Source: Thiodiazotropha sp040791665
GTDB lineage: Bacteria; Pseudomonadota; Gammaproteobacteria; Chromatiales; Chromatiaceae
Direction of reading: 5' to 3'
DNA length: 64,000 bases
Assembly: GCA_040791665.1 (NCBI GenBank)
Contig: JBFNNX010000017.1
Span: 186,001 to 250,000 of the forward strand
The translations under genes were made by a program, and so were the position numbers. The notes under the pieces were generated by a model. It worked only from the letters and a program-made list of their open reading frames with translations, was not told the DNA's origin and searched no databases. Position 1 is the stretch's first letter; the number at the start of each line of letters is the position of its first letter. Of this stretch, positions 1 to 8,890 are shown piece after piece.

Positions 1-1
1 C

Positions 2-706
2 GAGGCTGAGGCGGATGGGCTTAGATCGATGGCGGAGACCGATACGATCAGGGTCCCGCAACCCCTCTGTCTTGGCTTGAGCGATACGCAATCCTATCTG
101 GTCATGGAATATATCGAAATGGGGCACGTCGGCCGTAGCGGCAGTGAGCTGGCGGGACGTCAACTGGCAGCTATGCATCGTAACAGTCAGCCCAGCTATG
201 GCTGGTTCAGGGACAATACGATCGGCTCGACACCGCAACAGAATCAATCCTGTGGCAGCTGGAGCGACTTTTGGCGCGACCGCCGACTCGGGTTTCAGCT
301 GCAGCTTGCGGTTAGGAACGGCTACGGCGGTACTCTTCAACGTAAGGGGGAGCGCCTTATGGAACACTTCCATGTGCTCATCGATCATCAGCCACAGCCA
401 TCGCTGTTGCATGGGGATCTATGGGGTGGCAACCTGGCCTATACAAGGGATGGCGATCCGGTCATATTCGATCCGGCCGTATACTATGGAGACAGGGAGG
501 CGGATCTGGCCATGACCGAGCTTTTCGGTGGATTCGGCAACCGCTTCTACGATGCCTACCGGGAGGCATGGCCGCTCGCTTCCGGTTACTCGACCCGCAA
601 GATCCTCTATAACCTCTACCATATTCTGAATCACCTCAACCTTTTCGGCAGCGGCTATCTGGGGCAGGCCTCGTCGATGATCGATCGGTTGCTGGCTGAG
701 GTTTAG
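2..706 (+). CDS. Fructosamine/ketosamine-3-kinase family protein (5' partial)
   Basis: The reading frame is already open at base 2 and reads EAEADGLRSMAETDTIRVP, which fits the N-lobe of fructosamine kinases, so the methionine at base 29 is internal and the true start lies to the left of the window. The C-lobe shows the kinase-like catalytic stretch HGDLWGGN followed by DPAVYYGDREADLAM, the family's metal-binding region. Members phosphorylate sugar amines on glycated proteins in the cytosol and so start their repair; bacterial members are about 290 residues, so roughly 55-60 residues are missing here. It converges with hisC, and the two stops overlap by 4 bp. Family assignment is firm; the exact substrate is not known from sequence. 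Confidence 0.9.
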   Translation, partial: EAEADGLRSMAETDTIRVPQPLCLGLSDTQSYLVMEYIEMGHVGRSGSELAGRQLAAMHRNSQPSYGWFRDNTIGSTPQQNQSCGSWSDFWRDRRLGFQLQLAVRNGYGGTLQRKGERLMEHFHVLIDHQPQPSLLHGDLWGGNLAYTRDGDPVIFDPAVYYGDREADLAMTELFGGFGNRFYDAYREAWPLASGYSTRKILYNLYHILNHLNLFGSGYLGQASSMIDRLLAEV

Positions 707-1767
707 GCTGAAAGCCGGAGGCTCTCCAGTACCTCGATCAATCGTTGATTCTGCTTTGGAGTACCGATGGTGATGCGTAGATGGCCGTCGATTCTTGGCT
801 GCCGGAAATGACGCACGATAACCCCCTCCTCACGCAGTTTTGCGGCGATCACCGATGCGTCCCGCAATGGGTGATGGGCAAATACGAAGTTGGCGGCAGA
901 GGGAAGTACCCGAAATCCCAAGGCCCCCAGTTCGCTACTGAGAAGCTCTCTGGATTCGATGATTTGATGACAGACCTTAGTGAAATAGTCTTGATCCTCA
1001 AAGGAGGCGATTGCTGCGGCCGCGGCAATTCGGTCGATGGGATAGGAGTTGAAGCTATCCTTCACCCGTACAAGTCCCTCGATCAACTCGGAACTGCCCA
1101 TCGCCAGTCCGATTCGCAGGCCGGCCAGGGCACGGGATTTGGAGAGCGTCTGAGTCACCACCAGATTGGCATAGCGGTTCACCAATGCCACCGTGCTTTC
1201 ACCGCCAAAATCGATATAGGCCTCATCGATCACTACCACGGAGTCCCGGTTACGCTCGAGTAGCCACTCGATTTGCTGCAATGACAACAGACAGCCGGTA
1301 GGCGCATTCGGATTGGGGAAAATGATGCCGCCGTTGGCCTGGGTATAGGATTCGAGATCGAGATTGAATCCATCATCGAGGGGAATTGTTTGATATGCGA
1401 TGCCGTACAGCTGGCAATAGACCGGGTAGAAGCTGTAGGTGATATCAGGGAACAGCAGCGGCCGGGATTGTTGAAAAAAGGCAAAGAAGGCATGGGCGAG
1501 TACCTCGTCCGAGCCATTGCCGACAAAGACCTGTTGCGCTTTCAGGCCGTAGTAGTCAGCCACCGTTTCCCGCAAGCCGGTGGAACTGGGATCGGGATAG
1601 AGTCGCAACCCATCGTCGACGACCTTGTTAATCGCGTCTATCACCCGGGGTGACGGCCCGTAGGGATTCTCGTTTGTGTTGAGTTTGATCAGGTTGCCGA
1701 TGTGCGGCTGTTCACCCGGGATATAGGGTGAAAGTCGATTGACAATAGGGCTCCAATAGCGGCTCAT
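703..1767 (-). CDS. hisC: Histidinol-phosphate aminotransferase
   Basis: A 354-residue class I/II PLP-dependent aminotransferase. It shows NPNAPTG, VIDEAYIDFGG, and the PLP-lysine region TLSKSRALAGLRIG, plus the C-terminal arginine in HLRITIG that binds the substrate carboxylate in the family. It converts imidazole-acetol phosphate and glutamate to histidinol phosphate in histidine biosynthesis. It is the last of a co-directional hisG-hisD-hisC series, which is a common gammaproteobacterial arrangement outside the enterics. The start MSRYWSPIVNRL fits the family. About 86 bp separate it from hisD, so it may have its own promoter or be read with it. Confidence 0.96.
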   Translation of the reverse strand: MSRYWSPIVNRLSPYIPGEQPHIGNLIKLNTNENPYGPSPRVIDAINKVVDDGLRLYPDPSSTGLRETVADYYGLKAQQVFVGNGSDEVLAHAFFAFFQQSRPLLFPDITYSFYPVYCQLYGIAYQTIPLDDGFNLDLESYTQANGGIIFPNPNAPTGCLLSLQQIEWLLERNRDSVVVIDEAYIDFGGESTVALVNRYANLVVTQTLSKSRALAGLRIGLAMGSSELIEGLVRVKDSFNSYPIDRIAAAAAIASFEDQDYFTKVCHQIIESRELLSSELGALGFRVLPSAANFVFAHHPLRDASVIAAKLREEGVIVRHFRQPRIDGHLRITIGTPKQNQRLIEVLESLRLSA

Positions 1768-1853
1768 CGTTAGAATATCCTGGTTTTTTTATACCTGCAT
1801 GGAAATAGTCGACTCAACCAAGTATGGGTGCTGGACGCCGATATGGACTCCGC

Positions 1854-3164
1854 CTAACCCTCCGACTGCTTAAATCGATACTCTGCAGAACGGGCATGAG
1901 CTGTGAGCCCCTCGCCTCTGGCCATGACGGACGATGTCCTGGCCAGTGCGTCGGCGCCTTCCGCAGATGCCATGATCAAACTGGAACGCTTTTGAAAATC
2001 ATACACCCCCAGAGGGGATGAGAAGCGTGCCGTGCGCGAGGTCGGCAAGACGTGGTTCGGACCGGCGCAGTAGTCCCCCATCGCCTCTGCGGTATATCTG
2101 CCCATGAAGAGGGCGCCCGCATGGCGTATCTGTCTGGCCAGTGCCTGGGGATCGGCCACCGACAGTTCGAGGTGCTCCGGTGCGATATGGTTGGCTACCT
2201 CGACTGCTTCATCCATATCCTCGACATGAATCAGCGCGCCGCGTACCCGCAATGCCGTGGCGATGATCTCCTGACGCTCCATGGTCGGCAGCAATTTGTC
2301 GATGCTGTCGCTCACCTGTTGGAGAAAGGTCCCATCGGGGGAGAGCAGAATCGATTGCGCATCTTCGTCATGTTCCGCCTGGGAGAATAGATCCATGGCG
2401 ATCCAGTCCGGGTCGGTCTCACCGTCACAGATAATCAGTATCTCCGAAGGACCCGCCACCATATCGATGCCCACCTGGCCGAACACTGCCCGCTTGGCGG
2501 TGGCGACATAGATGTTTCCCGGGCCGACGATCTTGTCCACAGGCGGGACGCGTTCGGTGCCATAGGCCAGGGCCGCCACCGCCTGGGCGCCGCCAATGGC
2601 GAACACCCGGTCGATGCCGGAGACATGAGCCGCTGCCAGCACCAGTTCGTTGAGTTCGCCATCCGGTGTTGGCACCACCATGATCAGCTCAGCCACACCG
2701 GCGACTTTGGCGGGGATGGCATTCATCAGTACCGACGAGGGATAGGCGGCCTTCCCGCCAGGCACGTAGAGGCCCACCCTGTCGAGAGGGGTTACCTGCT
2801 GACCCAACAGGGTGCCGTCAGGTTCTGTGTAGGACCAGGAGTCCATTTTCTGATGTTCGGCATAGGCGCGGACCCGGTTGGCTGAGAGCTCCAATGCCTC
2901 ACGCTGTCGTGCCGGGATGGCATTCCAGGCCTGTTGCAGACGATCCAGCGGTATCTCCAGGTCACCTGGCTGTGTTGCCTGCCAGCGGTCGAAGCGATTG
3001 GTGAACTCGACCAAGGCATTGTCACCCTCGTTGCGGATCGCCTGGATGATCTCATTCACGGTATCGTTCACCGCGGTGTCGGAGACCGATTCCCAGGCAA
3101 GCAGAGCATCGAGTTGGCGCCGGAAGTCAGCGTCGCTGGTCGATAGTTTGCGAATTTCACTCAT
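1854..3164 (-). CDS. hisD: Histidinol dehydrogenase
   Basis: A 436-residue cytosolic zinc- and NAD-dependent enzyme that oxidises L-histidinol to L-histidine in two steps. Typical blocks are visible: VGLYVPGGKAAYPSSVLMNAIPAKVAGV, the KIVGPGNIYVATAKR stretch, VDMVAGPSEILI-like (here IDMVAGPSEILIICD), FSQAEHDEDAQ and the zinc/His region HIAPEHLEL. The frame remains open upstream to 3260, but the start MSEIRKLSTSDADFRRQL at 3164 matches the normal N-terminus and avoids a large overlap with hisG. It lies 20 bp after hisG, so the two are probably co-transcribed. Confidence 0.96.
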   Translation of the reverse strand: MSEIRKLSTSDADFRRQLDALLAWESVSDTAVNDTVNEIIQAIRNEGDNALVEFTNRFDRWQATQPGDLEIPLDRLQQAWNAIPARQREALELSANRVRAYAEHQKMDSWSYTEPDGTLLGQQVTPLDRVGLYVPGGKAAYPSSVLMNAIPAKVAGVAELIMVVPTPDGELNELVLAAAHVSGIDRVFAIGGAQAVAALAYGTERVPPVDKIVGPGNIYVATAKRAVFGQVGIDMVAGPSEILIICDGETDPDWIAMDLFSQAEHDEDAQSILLSPDGTFLQQVSDSIDKLLPTMERQEIIATALRVRGALIHVEDMDEAVEVANHIAPEHLELSVADPQALARQIRHAGALFMGRYTAEAMGDYCAGPNHVLPTSRTARFSSPLGVYDFQKRSSLIMASAEGADALARTSSVMARGEGLTAHARSAEYRFKQSEG

Positions 3165-3184
3165 AATGGCATCTACTGACGTAA

Positions 3185-3832
3185 TCAGGTTGTAGGTTGC
3201 GATACCGCATCCCGAAAGGCATCGATCAACTGCATGACCAAGCCGTGTTTCATCTTCCAAGACGCTTTGTTGACCACCAGCCTGGAGCTGATGTCGGCAA
3301 TATGTTCGAGAGGCACCAGTCCATTGGCCTTCAGCGTATTGCCGCTCTCCACCAGATCGACGATCAGATCCGACAGGCCGACAATAGGTGCAAGTTCCAT
3401 GGAGCCGTAGAGCTTGATGATCTCAACCTGCTCTCCCTGGGTGGCGAAAAAGCGCTGCGCACTCTTCACATACTTGGTGGCGATCCGCAGGCGTCCGTTG
3501 TTCTGTTGCCTGTCGGGATAACCAGCAGTCATCATGCGGCATTGTGCGATCTTCAGGTCAAGGGGTTCATACAGGCCATCACCGCCGTGTTCCATCAACA
3601 CATCCTTACCGGCGATTCCCAGGTCGGCAGCACCGTATTCGACATAGGTGGGAACATCCGTTGCACGGATAATGACCAGTTTCACCAGTTCATGATTGGT
3701 ATCGAGGATCAGCTTGCGACTGGTATCCGGATCATCCGCAGGTTCGATACCGGCATGGGCCAGCAGCGGCAGACTCTGATTGAAGATGCGCCCCTTGGAG
3801 AGCGCGATGGTAATGGGTGCGTCAAATTTCAT
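3185..3832 (-). CDS. hisG: ATP phosphoribosyltransferase, short form
   Basis: A 215-residue protein beginning MKFDAPITIALSKGRIF; the longer upstream frame to 4057 runs into murA and is rejected. It carries the PRPP-binding stretch LIVDLVESGNTLKANGL and the DLGIAGKDVL block. It condenses ATP and PRPP in the first, committed step of histidine biosynthesis. The length is that of the short form, which lacks the C-terminal regulatory ACT-like domain. In known species such proteins work only as a hetero-octamer with HisZ, the aminoacyl-tRNA-synthetase-like regulatory subunit, which is not in this window. First gene of the hisGDC group, downstream of murA. Confidence 0.96.
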   Translation of the reverse strand: MKFDAPITIALSKGRIFNQSLPLLAHAGIEPADDPDTSRKLILDTNHELVKLVIIRATDVPTYVEYGAADLGIAGKDVLMEHGGDGLYEPLDLKIAQCRMMTAGYPDRQQNNGRLRIATKYVKSAQRFFATQGEQVEIIKLYGSMELAPIVGLSDLIVDLVESGNTLKANGLVPLEHIADISSRLVVNKASWKMKHGLVMQLIDAFRDAVSQPTT

Positions 3833-3921
3833 GGCTCGGTTACGCTTCGCACGGTTTCGGAGGTGGAAGGATATATGAAGTGGCGTCCAGCGGCCAGCGG
3901 TGTACCGGGCACCGGGGTCTG

Positions 3922-3963
3922 GCTGGTAGCTGGCGGCTGACCGCTGACAGCTGTTAGCTGGGA
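3922..3963. repeat. Degenerate GCTGGCG heptanucleotide tract
   Basis: Six 7-bp units lie end to end: GCTGGTA, GCTGGCG, GCTGACC, GCTGACA, GCTGTTA, GCTGGGA. All begin GCTG. One unit is the exact reverse complement of the CGCCAGC unit repeated ten times at 7742-7811. The tract covers the murA stop codon and its last codons, so the end of MurA is written in repeat sequence. It looks like a decayed copy of the same repeat family. Confidence 0.7.
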
Positions 3964-5213
3964 AGACGTCTGATTTCGCCGCCCAGTCCGGCCAGTTTCT
4001 CTTCGATATTTTGGTAGCCGCGATCAATATGGTAGATGCGGTCGACCAGGGTTTCACCCTCTGCCACCAGTCCGGCCAGCACCAGGCTGGCCGATGCGCG
4101 CAGATCGGTGGCCATTACCGGAGCGCCGGTCAGGTTGTTGGCGCCGGTACAGATCGCGGTGTTTCCCTCGAGTTTGATCTGTGCTCCCATGCGCTGCAGC
4201 TCATGGACATGCATAAAACGGTTTTCGAAGATGGTTTCGGTGACGATGCCGACGCCTTCAGCCACTGAATTCAATGCCGTGAACTGGGCCTGCATATCGG
4301 TGGGAAACGCGGGGTAGGGCGCCGTGTAGACATCCACCGCCTTTGGTCGTTTGCCTTTCATGTCGAGGCTGATCCAATCTTCGCCGAATTCAATTTCAGC
4401 CCCGGCCTCACGCAGCTTCTGCAACACAGAGTCGACCAGCTCCGGCCGGGTGTCGCGTATCTTGATGTTGCCCTGGGTAATGGCTGCGGCCACCAGAAAG
4501 GTTCCGGTTTCGATCCGGTCGGGAAGTACGTTATATTCGGTTCCCTTCAGACTGTCCACCCCCTCGATACAGATATTCGGGGAACCGGCACCCGAGATCT
4601 TGGCGCCCATCTTGTTGAGGCACTCCGCCAGGTCCACCACCTCCGGTTCGCGAGCGGCATTTTCAATCAGGCTGGTACCTTCAGCAAGGGCAGCGGCCAT
4701 CATCAGGTTTTCGGTACCTGTTACCGTAACCATATCCATCACGATCCTGGCGCCGTGCAGCCGTTTACAGCGGGAGCGGATATAACCGTTTTCCACCTCG
4801 ATATCGGCGCCCATGGCACGCAATCCCTCGATATGCAGGTTGACCGGACGGGAACCGATGGCACAGCCGCCGGGAAGGGAGACATCGGCCCGTCCGAAGC
4901 GGGCCAACAGCGGGCCGAGCACCAGGATGGAGGCGCGCATGGTCTTCACCAACTCATAGGGGGCGCTGAATTTATGGATAGTGTTGGAATCGACCTCGAT
5001 TCCCATTTTCTCATCCACCATTAGAGAGGCGCCCATGCCGCCAAGCAGCTCCATGGTGGTGGTGATGTCGTGAAGATGCGGGACGTTGCCCACTCGCATG
5101 GGGCCGTCAGACAGCAGGGTGGCTGCCAAAATCGGCAGAGCGGCGTTCTTGGCGCCCGCGATACGTACTTCACCTGACAGAGGGGAGCCCCCCCGAATAA
5201 TCAGTTTATCCAT
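3954..5213 (-). CDS. murA: UDP-N-acetylglucosamine 1-carboxyvinyltransferase
   Basis: A 419-residue cytosolic enzyme of the EPSP-synthase fold. It transfers enolpyruvate from PEP to UDP-GlcNAc, the first committed step of peptidoglycan synthesis and the target of fosfomycin. The start MDKLIIRGGSPLSGEVRIAGAKNAALPILAATLL is typical, the catalytic cysteine sits in LPGGCAIGSRPVNLH, and DLRASASLVLAGLVAEG is near the C-terminus. The cysteine is retained, so fosfomycin sensitivity of the enzyme is expected. It precedes hisG in the same direction with 121 bp between, the usual neighbourhood in many gammaproteobacteria. Confidence 0.97.
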   Translation of the reverse strand: MDKLIIRGGSPLSGEVRIAGAKNAALPILAATLLSDGPMRVGNVPHLHDITTTMELLGGMGASLMVDEKMGIEVDSNTIHKFSAPYELVKTMRASILVLGPLLARFGRADVSLPGGCAIGSRPVNLHIEGLRAMGADIEVENGYIRSRCKRLHGARIVMDMVTVTGTENLMMAAALAEGTSLIENAAREPEVVDLAECLNKMGAKISGAGSPNICIEGVDSLKGTEYNVLPDRIETGTFLVAAAITQGNIKIRDTRPELVDSVLQKLREAGAEIEFGEDWISLDMKGKRPKAVDVYTAPYPAFPTDMQAQFTALNSVAEGVGIVTETIFENRFMHVHELQRMGAQIKLEGNTAICTGANNLTGAPVMATDLRASASLVLAGLVAEGETLVDRIYHIDRGYQNIEEKLAGLGGEIRRLPS

Positions 5214-5387
5214 GGTGTTCCTGATTCACCGCTGTAGCGATATGGTTGGATTAGCGTTAACAGGCCCTAATAGGCCCCAGAACAAAAAAAGACGAAAAAT
5301 GATAACGAAATATGGAGCAAATCGCGACTCTACCACTAATCGCGCCTCCTCAGGCCAGTGAGGCGGTTACCGGGTGCCGGTTGGGAA

Positions 5388-6461
5388 TTAATGTCTGCCG
5401 ATAGTCTGATCGATATAGTTCTTGATCGCGGCCTGACCCGTGTCATCAATGCCGGTGAACTCCATGCGGCTCAGCCAGCTGCCGTCACACTTTTCACAAT
5501 CCAGGATCTTGGCGTAGATATGGCTGCTCTGTTCGCTCATCAGTGAGGTGTAGAGGGTGATCTGGATATCGGAGAGGATCTCGAGCTCAACCGGCATATT
5601 GGCTTGCAGACCGTTGTAACTGAGGTCAACGGCGCGGCCGGAGTAGCTATGATCTGACACTACCTTGTTTTGCAGCGTATGGAAGGCGATCGGAAAGTCG
5701 ACTTCGATGCGCGGACTGCGGCGTGACTCTACCCGGGGGACTTCCAGGTGACGAGGCCGGACCGTTGATAGCAGCTCATAGAGTGATACCGGTACTTGCT
5801 TGCCCTTCACCATGACATGGTTCGGGGGAGATGTCTCGATGTAGTCCCGGGCCATGTCCCGGACACGTTCACTCAGTAGAATCTGTCCCCGCAGGCTATA
5901 GGCTTCGATACGCGAGGCGAGATTGACCTCGTCCCCGATCACCGTGTATTCATGGTGGAGTTCTGAGCCCAGATGCCCGGCGACGACCTCGCCGGTATTG
6001 ATGCCGATGCCCATGAAGAGCCTGGGATATCCGTGCCTGTTGTTCTCTGAATTGATTTCCAGCATCGCCCGTTGCATCTCCACTGCGCAGGCAATGGCTC
6101 GTTCCAGGTCGTCTTCCTTCCGCTCGGTCAGACCGAACAGCGCCATGATCGAATCGCCCATGAATTTGTCGATGCTACCGCCAAAGCTGAAGATGATTTC
6201 GCACATCCGGGAGAAGTAGAGATTCAGGACTTTGATGACGGTTTCCGGTGGGTAGCGTTCGGCGATGGCGGTGAAACCGCGCAGATCTGATAGCAGGATC
6301 GTAACCTGTTTGTATTGAGGCCTGTTGCCGCCCGCAGGGGTTTCGTCCAGGGTTTTCATCAAGGCCTGGTGCAAGCGGTTTCTGTCAGTCGGCGATAACC
6401 GGTTGTTGAGTGTCTTGCCGACGGTGTCGATTATCCGTTCGATCTCTTCGGCGTGTTTCAT
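5388..6461 (-). CDS. Class III adenylate/guanylate cyclase with C-terminal PilZ domain
   Basis: A 357-residue soluble protein. Residues about 45-220 form a class III nucleotide cyclase domain: the metal-binding aspartates appear in LSDLRGFTAIAERYPPE and GDSIMALFG, and TVIGDEVNLASRIEAY is the conserved dimer-interface block. Residues about 245-350 look like a PilZ domain, with ESRRSPRIEVDFPIAF (RxxxR-type) and VDLSYNGLQ (D/NxSxxG-type), the c-di-GMP-binding motifs. The combination suggests cyclic nucleotide production controlled by c-di-GMP, but neither activity is proven. A strong Shine-Dalgarno (AGAGGAG) precedes the start. It stands alone between murA and the DegS-like gene. Confidence 0.88.
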   Translation of the reverse strand: MKHAEEIERIIDTVGKTLNNRLSPTDRNRLHQALMKTLDETPAGGNRPQYKQVTILLSDLRGFTAIAERYPPETVIKVLNLYFSRMCEIIFSFGGSIDKFMGDSIMALFGLTERKEDDLERAIACAVEMQRAMLEINSENNRHGYPRLFMGIGINTGEVVAGHLGSELHHEYTVIGDEVNLASRIEAYSLRGQILLSERVRDMARDYIETSPPNHVMVKGKQVPVSLYELLSTVRPRHLEVPRVESRRSPRIEVDFPIAFHTLQNKVVSDHSYSGRAVDLSYNGLQANMPVELEILSDIQITLYTSLMSEQSSHIYAKILDCEKCDGSWLSRMEFTGIDDTGQAAIKNYIDQTIGRH

Positions 6462-6531
6462 GTCATGTGCTCCTCTTGTCCAATCTTCAGTATAGGACGC
6501 CGAAAGGGGAAGCGATATCAGTCACCCACCT

Positions 6532-7689
6532 CTATTCGAGGCTGGGACGCTCCCCGGAGATGGTCTCCAGTTGGATCTGCTCATTCCCGCGCCAGCCTCC
6601 GATGGTCAAGCGTGTCCCGGGGGGTTGACTGGCGATGAGTTGTATCAGTTGTTGGGAATTATCTATCTCTGTGTCATTGATGCGGGTGATGACATCGCCG
6701 GGCCGCAATCCCGCTTTACTGGCAGGCCCATCCTCCATTACGCCGGTTACCAGTATTCCCTCGGCATTATGCAGGCTGAATGCCTCCGCCAGTTTTTCCG
6801 ATACATCCTGTCCCTGTATGCCCAGCCATCCCCTGACCACATGACCGCTGGTGATCAGTTGCTGCATGATGCCTTCGGCAAGATCGAAGGGTATGGCGAA
6901 ACCGATACCGTGCGAGCCGCCGGTTTTAGAGAAGATCGCGGTGTTGATGCCGATCAGCTCTCCGTGGGCATTCACCAGGGCGCCGCCGGAATTGCCCGGA
7001 TTGATGGCGGCATCTGTCTGAATAAAGTTCTCGAAGGTATTGATGCCCAGGTGAGAACGGCCCGTGGCGCTGATGATGCCCATGGTGACCGTCTGGCCGA
7101 CGCCAAATGGATTTCCGATCGCAAGCACTACATCCCCCACCTGTAGTGAACCTGTATGGTCGATCTTGATCGCTTGTAACGGGGTGTCCGTATCAATCTT
7201 CAATACGGCTACATCCGATTCGGCATCGCTGCCGACAATGCTGACACTGACACTCTTGCCGTTGGCCAGCACAACCTTTATCTCATCCGCCCCCTCGATG
7301 ACATGGTGATTGGTCAACAAATAACCATCCTCCGAGATGATTACGCCCGAGCCGAGGCTGGTGTCGAGGCGTTGGCGTGTCTTTTCGGGCAACATATTGC
7401 CGAAAAGATGCTGCAGCAATGGGTCACGGAAACGCAGAGACTGGGATTCAGTGGTGATCTTGGCAGTGAAGATATTGACCACGGATGGCGCCGCCCGCGT
7501 AACGGCTTCCGCGTAAGAGAAGGGGCCGGTTTCCGGTGGGGATTCAATTGCCGGTGCGGATATTTCGGGTTGCTTTATCGCAGTCGCCTTCTCTACCTGT
7601 TCCGGGAGCAGGTAGAGGGTTACAAAGGCGCCTGCCAGTCCGGCGGTCAAAGCGGTCAGAAGCAGTGAAAGTAGTTTTTTTATACGCAT
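6532..7689 (-). CDS. DegS/AlgW-like membrane-anchored serine protease (HtrA family)
   Basis: A 385-residue protease with an N-terminal membrane anchor (residues 5-28), a trypsin-like domain and one C-terminal PDZ domain. The catalytic triad is visible as His129 (LLTNHHVIEG), Asp159 (ESDVAVLKID) and Ser234 (NPGNSGGALV). One PDZ domain and an N-terminal anchor point to DegS/AlgW rather than the two-PDZ DegP/DegQ. Such proteases face the periplasm and cut the RseA/MucA anti-sigma factor to start the envelope stress response. The frame is open to 8019 through the heptamer tract, but MRIKKLLSLLL is the clear signal-anchor start. Confidence 0.93.
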   Translation of the reverse strand: MRIKKLLSLLLTALTAGLAGAFVTLYLLPEQVEKATAIKQPEISAPAIESPPETGPFSYAEAVTRAAPSVVNIFTAKITTESQSLRFRDPLLQHLFGNMLPEKTRQRLDTSLGSGVIISEDGYLLTNHHVIEGADEIKVVLANGKSVSVSIVGSDAESDVAVLKIDTDTPLQAIKIDHTGSLQVGDVVLAIGNPFGVGQTVTMGIISATGRSHLGINTFENFIQTDAAINPGNSGGALVNAHGELIGINTAIFSKTGGSHGIGFAIPFDLAEGIMQQLITSGHVVRGWLGIQGQDVSEKLAEAFSLHNAEGILVTGVMEDGPASKAGLRPGDVITRINDTEIDNSQQLIQLIASQPPGTRLTIGGWRGNEQIQLETISGERPSLE

Positions 7690-7741
7690 TGAAATTGGGT
7701 AAATCAGTGTTGTCTCATGGTGTTTGCAGTGATCAGCATTG

Positions 7742-7811
7742 CGCCAGCCGCCAGCCGCCAGCCGCCAGCCGCCAGCCGCCAGCCGCCAGCCGCCAGCCGC
7801 CAGCCGCCAGC
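7742..7811. repeat. Perfect (CGCCAGC)x10 heptanucleotide tandem repeat
   Basis: Ten perfect copies of the 7-bp unit CGCCAGC fill exactly 70 bp, between the divergent DegS-like gene and the NIF3-family gene. A 7-bp unit shifts frame each copy, so three units encode seven residues and the tract stays open in at least one frame. It lies about 52 bp upstream of the protease start and may vary in copy number by slippage, changing spacing or structure in the 5' untranslated region. A decayed relative lies at 3922-3963. Confidence 0.95.
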
Positions 7812-7943
7812 CTACGCCGCGACACGGCGCCGCAATGTTTGGCAAGGACAGGCCCTGGTAACGAAATACCACTGGAACGCTGAACCCGTTATGATCGTGT
7901 TGACGGCTTACCGCACTGATATCTGTTAATTGGCAAACATACC

Positions 7944-8693
7944 ATGATTGATCTCCTATCGCTCGAATCCTACGGTAATGAATTGTTGAAGGTGGATGAA
8001 TTTGACGATTACTGCCCAAACGGTCTGCAGGTAGAGGCTGCGCAACAGGTGGAAAAACTGATGCTGGGGGTTACCGCCTGCCAGGCGCTGATCGAGGCGG
8101 CGGAGGATTGGGGGGCGGATGCCCTGCTGGTCCATCACGGGTATTTCTGGAAGGGAGAGGGGTTGCCGTTGCGGGGTTTGAAAGCCAATCGGGTGGGTGC
8201 GCTGTTCAGACAGCGAACCGCACTGCTGGCCTATCATCTGCCATTGGATGCCCATGCCGAATTCGGCAATAACAGGCAGTTGGGTGAGAGACTGGGCCTG
8301 ACTCCCGCGAATCCACTCTCGGATCGTTCCCTGATCTGGCACACGACACTCAGGGAACCTGTTTCGGCCAAAGCGCTTGCGCAACGCATCGGCGATCGTC
8401 TCGAGAGAAGACCGACACACATTGCGCCGAATGACAAACCGCTTTCACGTATCGGCTGGTGCACCGGTGCCGCACAGGGGTCGATCGAAGAGGCGGCTGA
8501 ACGAGGATTGGATGCCTATATTTCCGGGGAGATCTCGGAGCAGACCGTCCATCTCGCCAGAGAGCTGGGTATTCACTATTATGCAGCCGGACATCATGCC
8601 ACCGAGCGTTATGGCGTACAGGCCCTGGGAAGGCATTTGGCTGAAAAGTTTTCCCTCGATTTTAGATTCGTAGATGTTGAAAATCCCGTTTGA
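7944..8693 (+). CDS. NIF3/YbgI family metal-binding protein
   Basis: A 249-residue cytosolic protein of the NIF3 (DUF34) family, YbgI-like. Conserved metal-site blocks are visible: NGLQVEAAQQVEKLMLGVTAC, ADALLVHHGYFW, YHLPLDAHAEFGNN, IGWCTGAAQ, and the C-terminal YYAAGHHATERYGVQALG. The family forms toroidal hexamers with a dinuclear metal centre; it has been annotated as GTP cyclohydrolase I type 2, but its physiological role is unsettled. It is divergent from the DegS-like gene across the heptamer repeat and precedes petABC after 197 bp. Confidence 0.92.
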   Translation: MIDLLSLESYGNELLKVDEFDDYCPNGLQVEAAQQVEKLMLGVTACQALIEAAEDWGADALLVHHGYFWKGEGLPLRGLKANRVGALFRQRTALLAYHLPLDAHAEFGNNRQLGERLGLTPANPLSDRSLIWHTTLREPVSAKALAQRIGDRLERRPTHIAPNDKPLSRIGWCTGAAQGSIEEAAERGLDAYISGEISEQTVHLARELGIHYYAAGHHATERYGVQALGRHLAEKFSLDFRFVDVENPV

Positions 8694-8890
8694 TCGTCAC
8701 CCGAAAGTAACAGTGCCTTAACCTTTGCGCCTCTAAGATTAATCCACCTTGACCTGCAAAGCCGCATAATGGAAAATGCTCGGTTAAATTTTATGGTTTA
8801 TTAACTATATTCTAATGTCTGAATATAGGGCTGCGCGTGGTCCGTATAGACCCTGATCCAGCTCGTTTCAGTATCTGTGGAGTCTAATAT

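Noticed and set aside
7742..7811. CRISPR array
   Set aside because: A 7-bp unit without spacers is a simple tandem repeat; no CRISPR-sized repeat-spacer pattern or cas genes are in the window.
7690..8019. N-terminal extension of the DegS-like protein through the heptamer repeats (GWRLAAG units)
   Set aside because: The repeat is translated only because this frame is open; MRIKKLLSLLL at 7689 is a proper signal-anchor start and family length fits.
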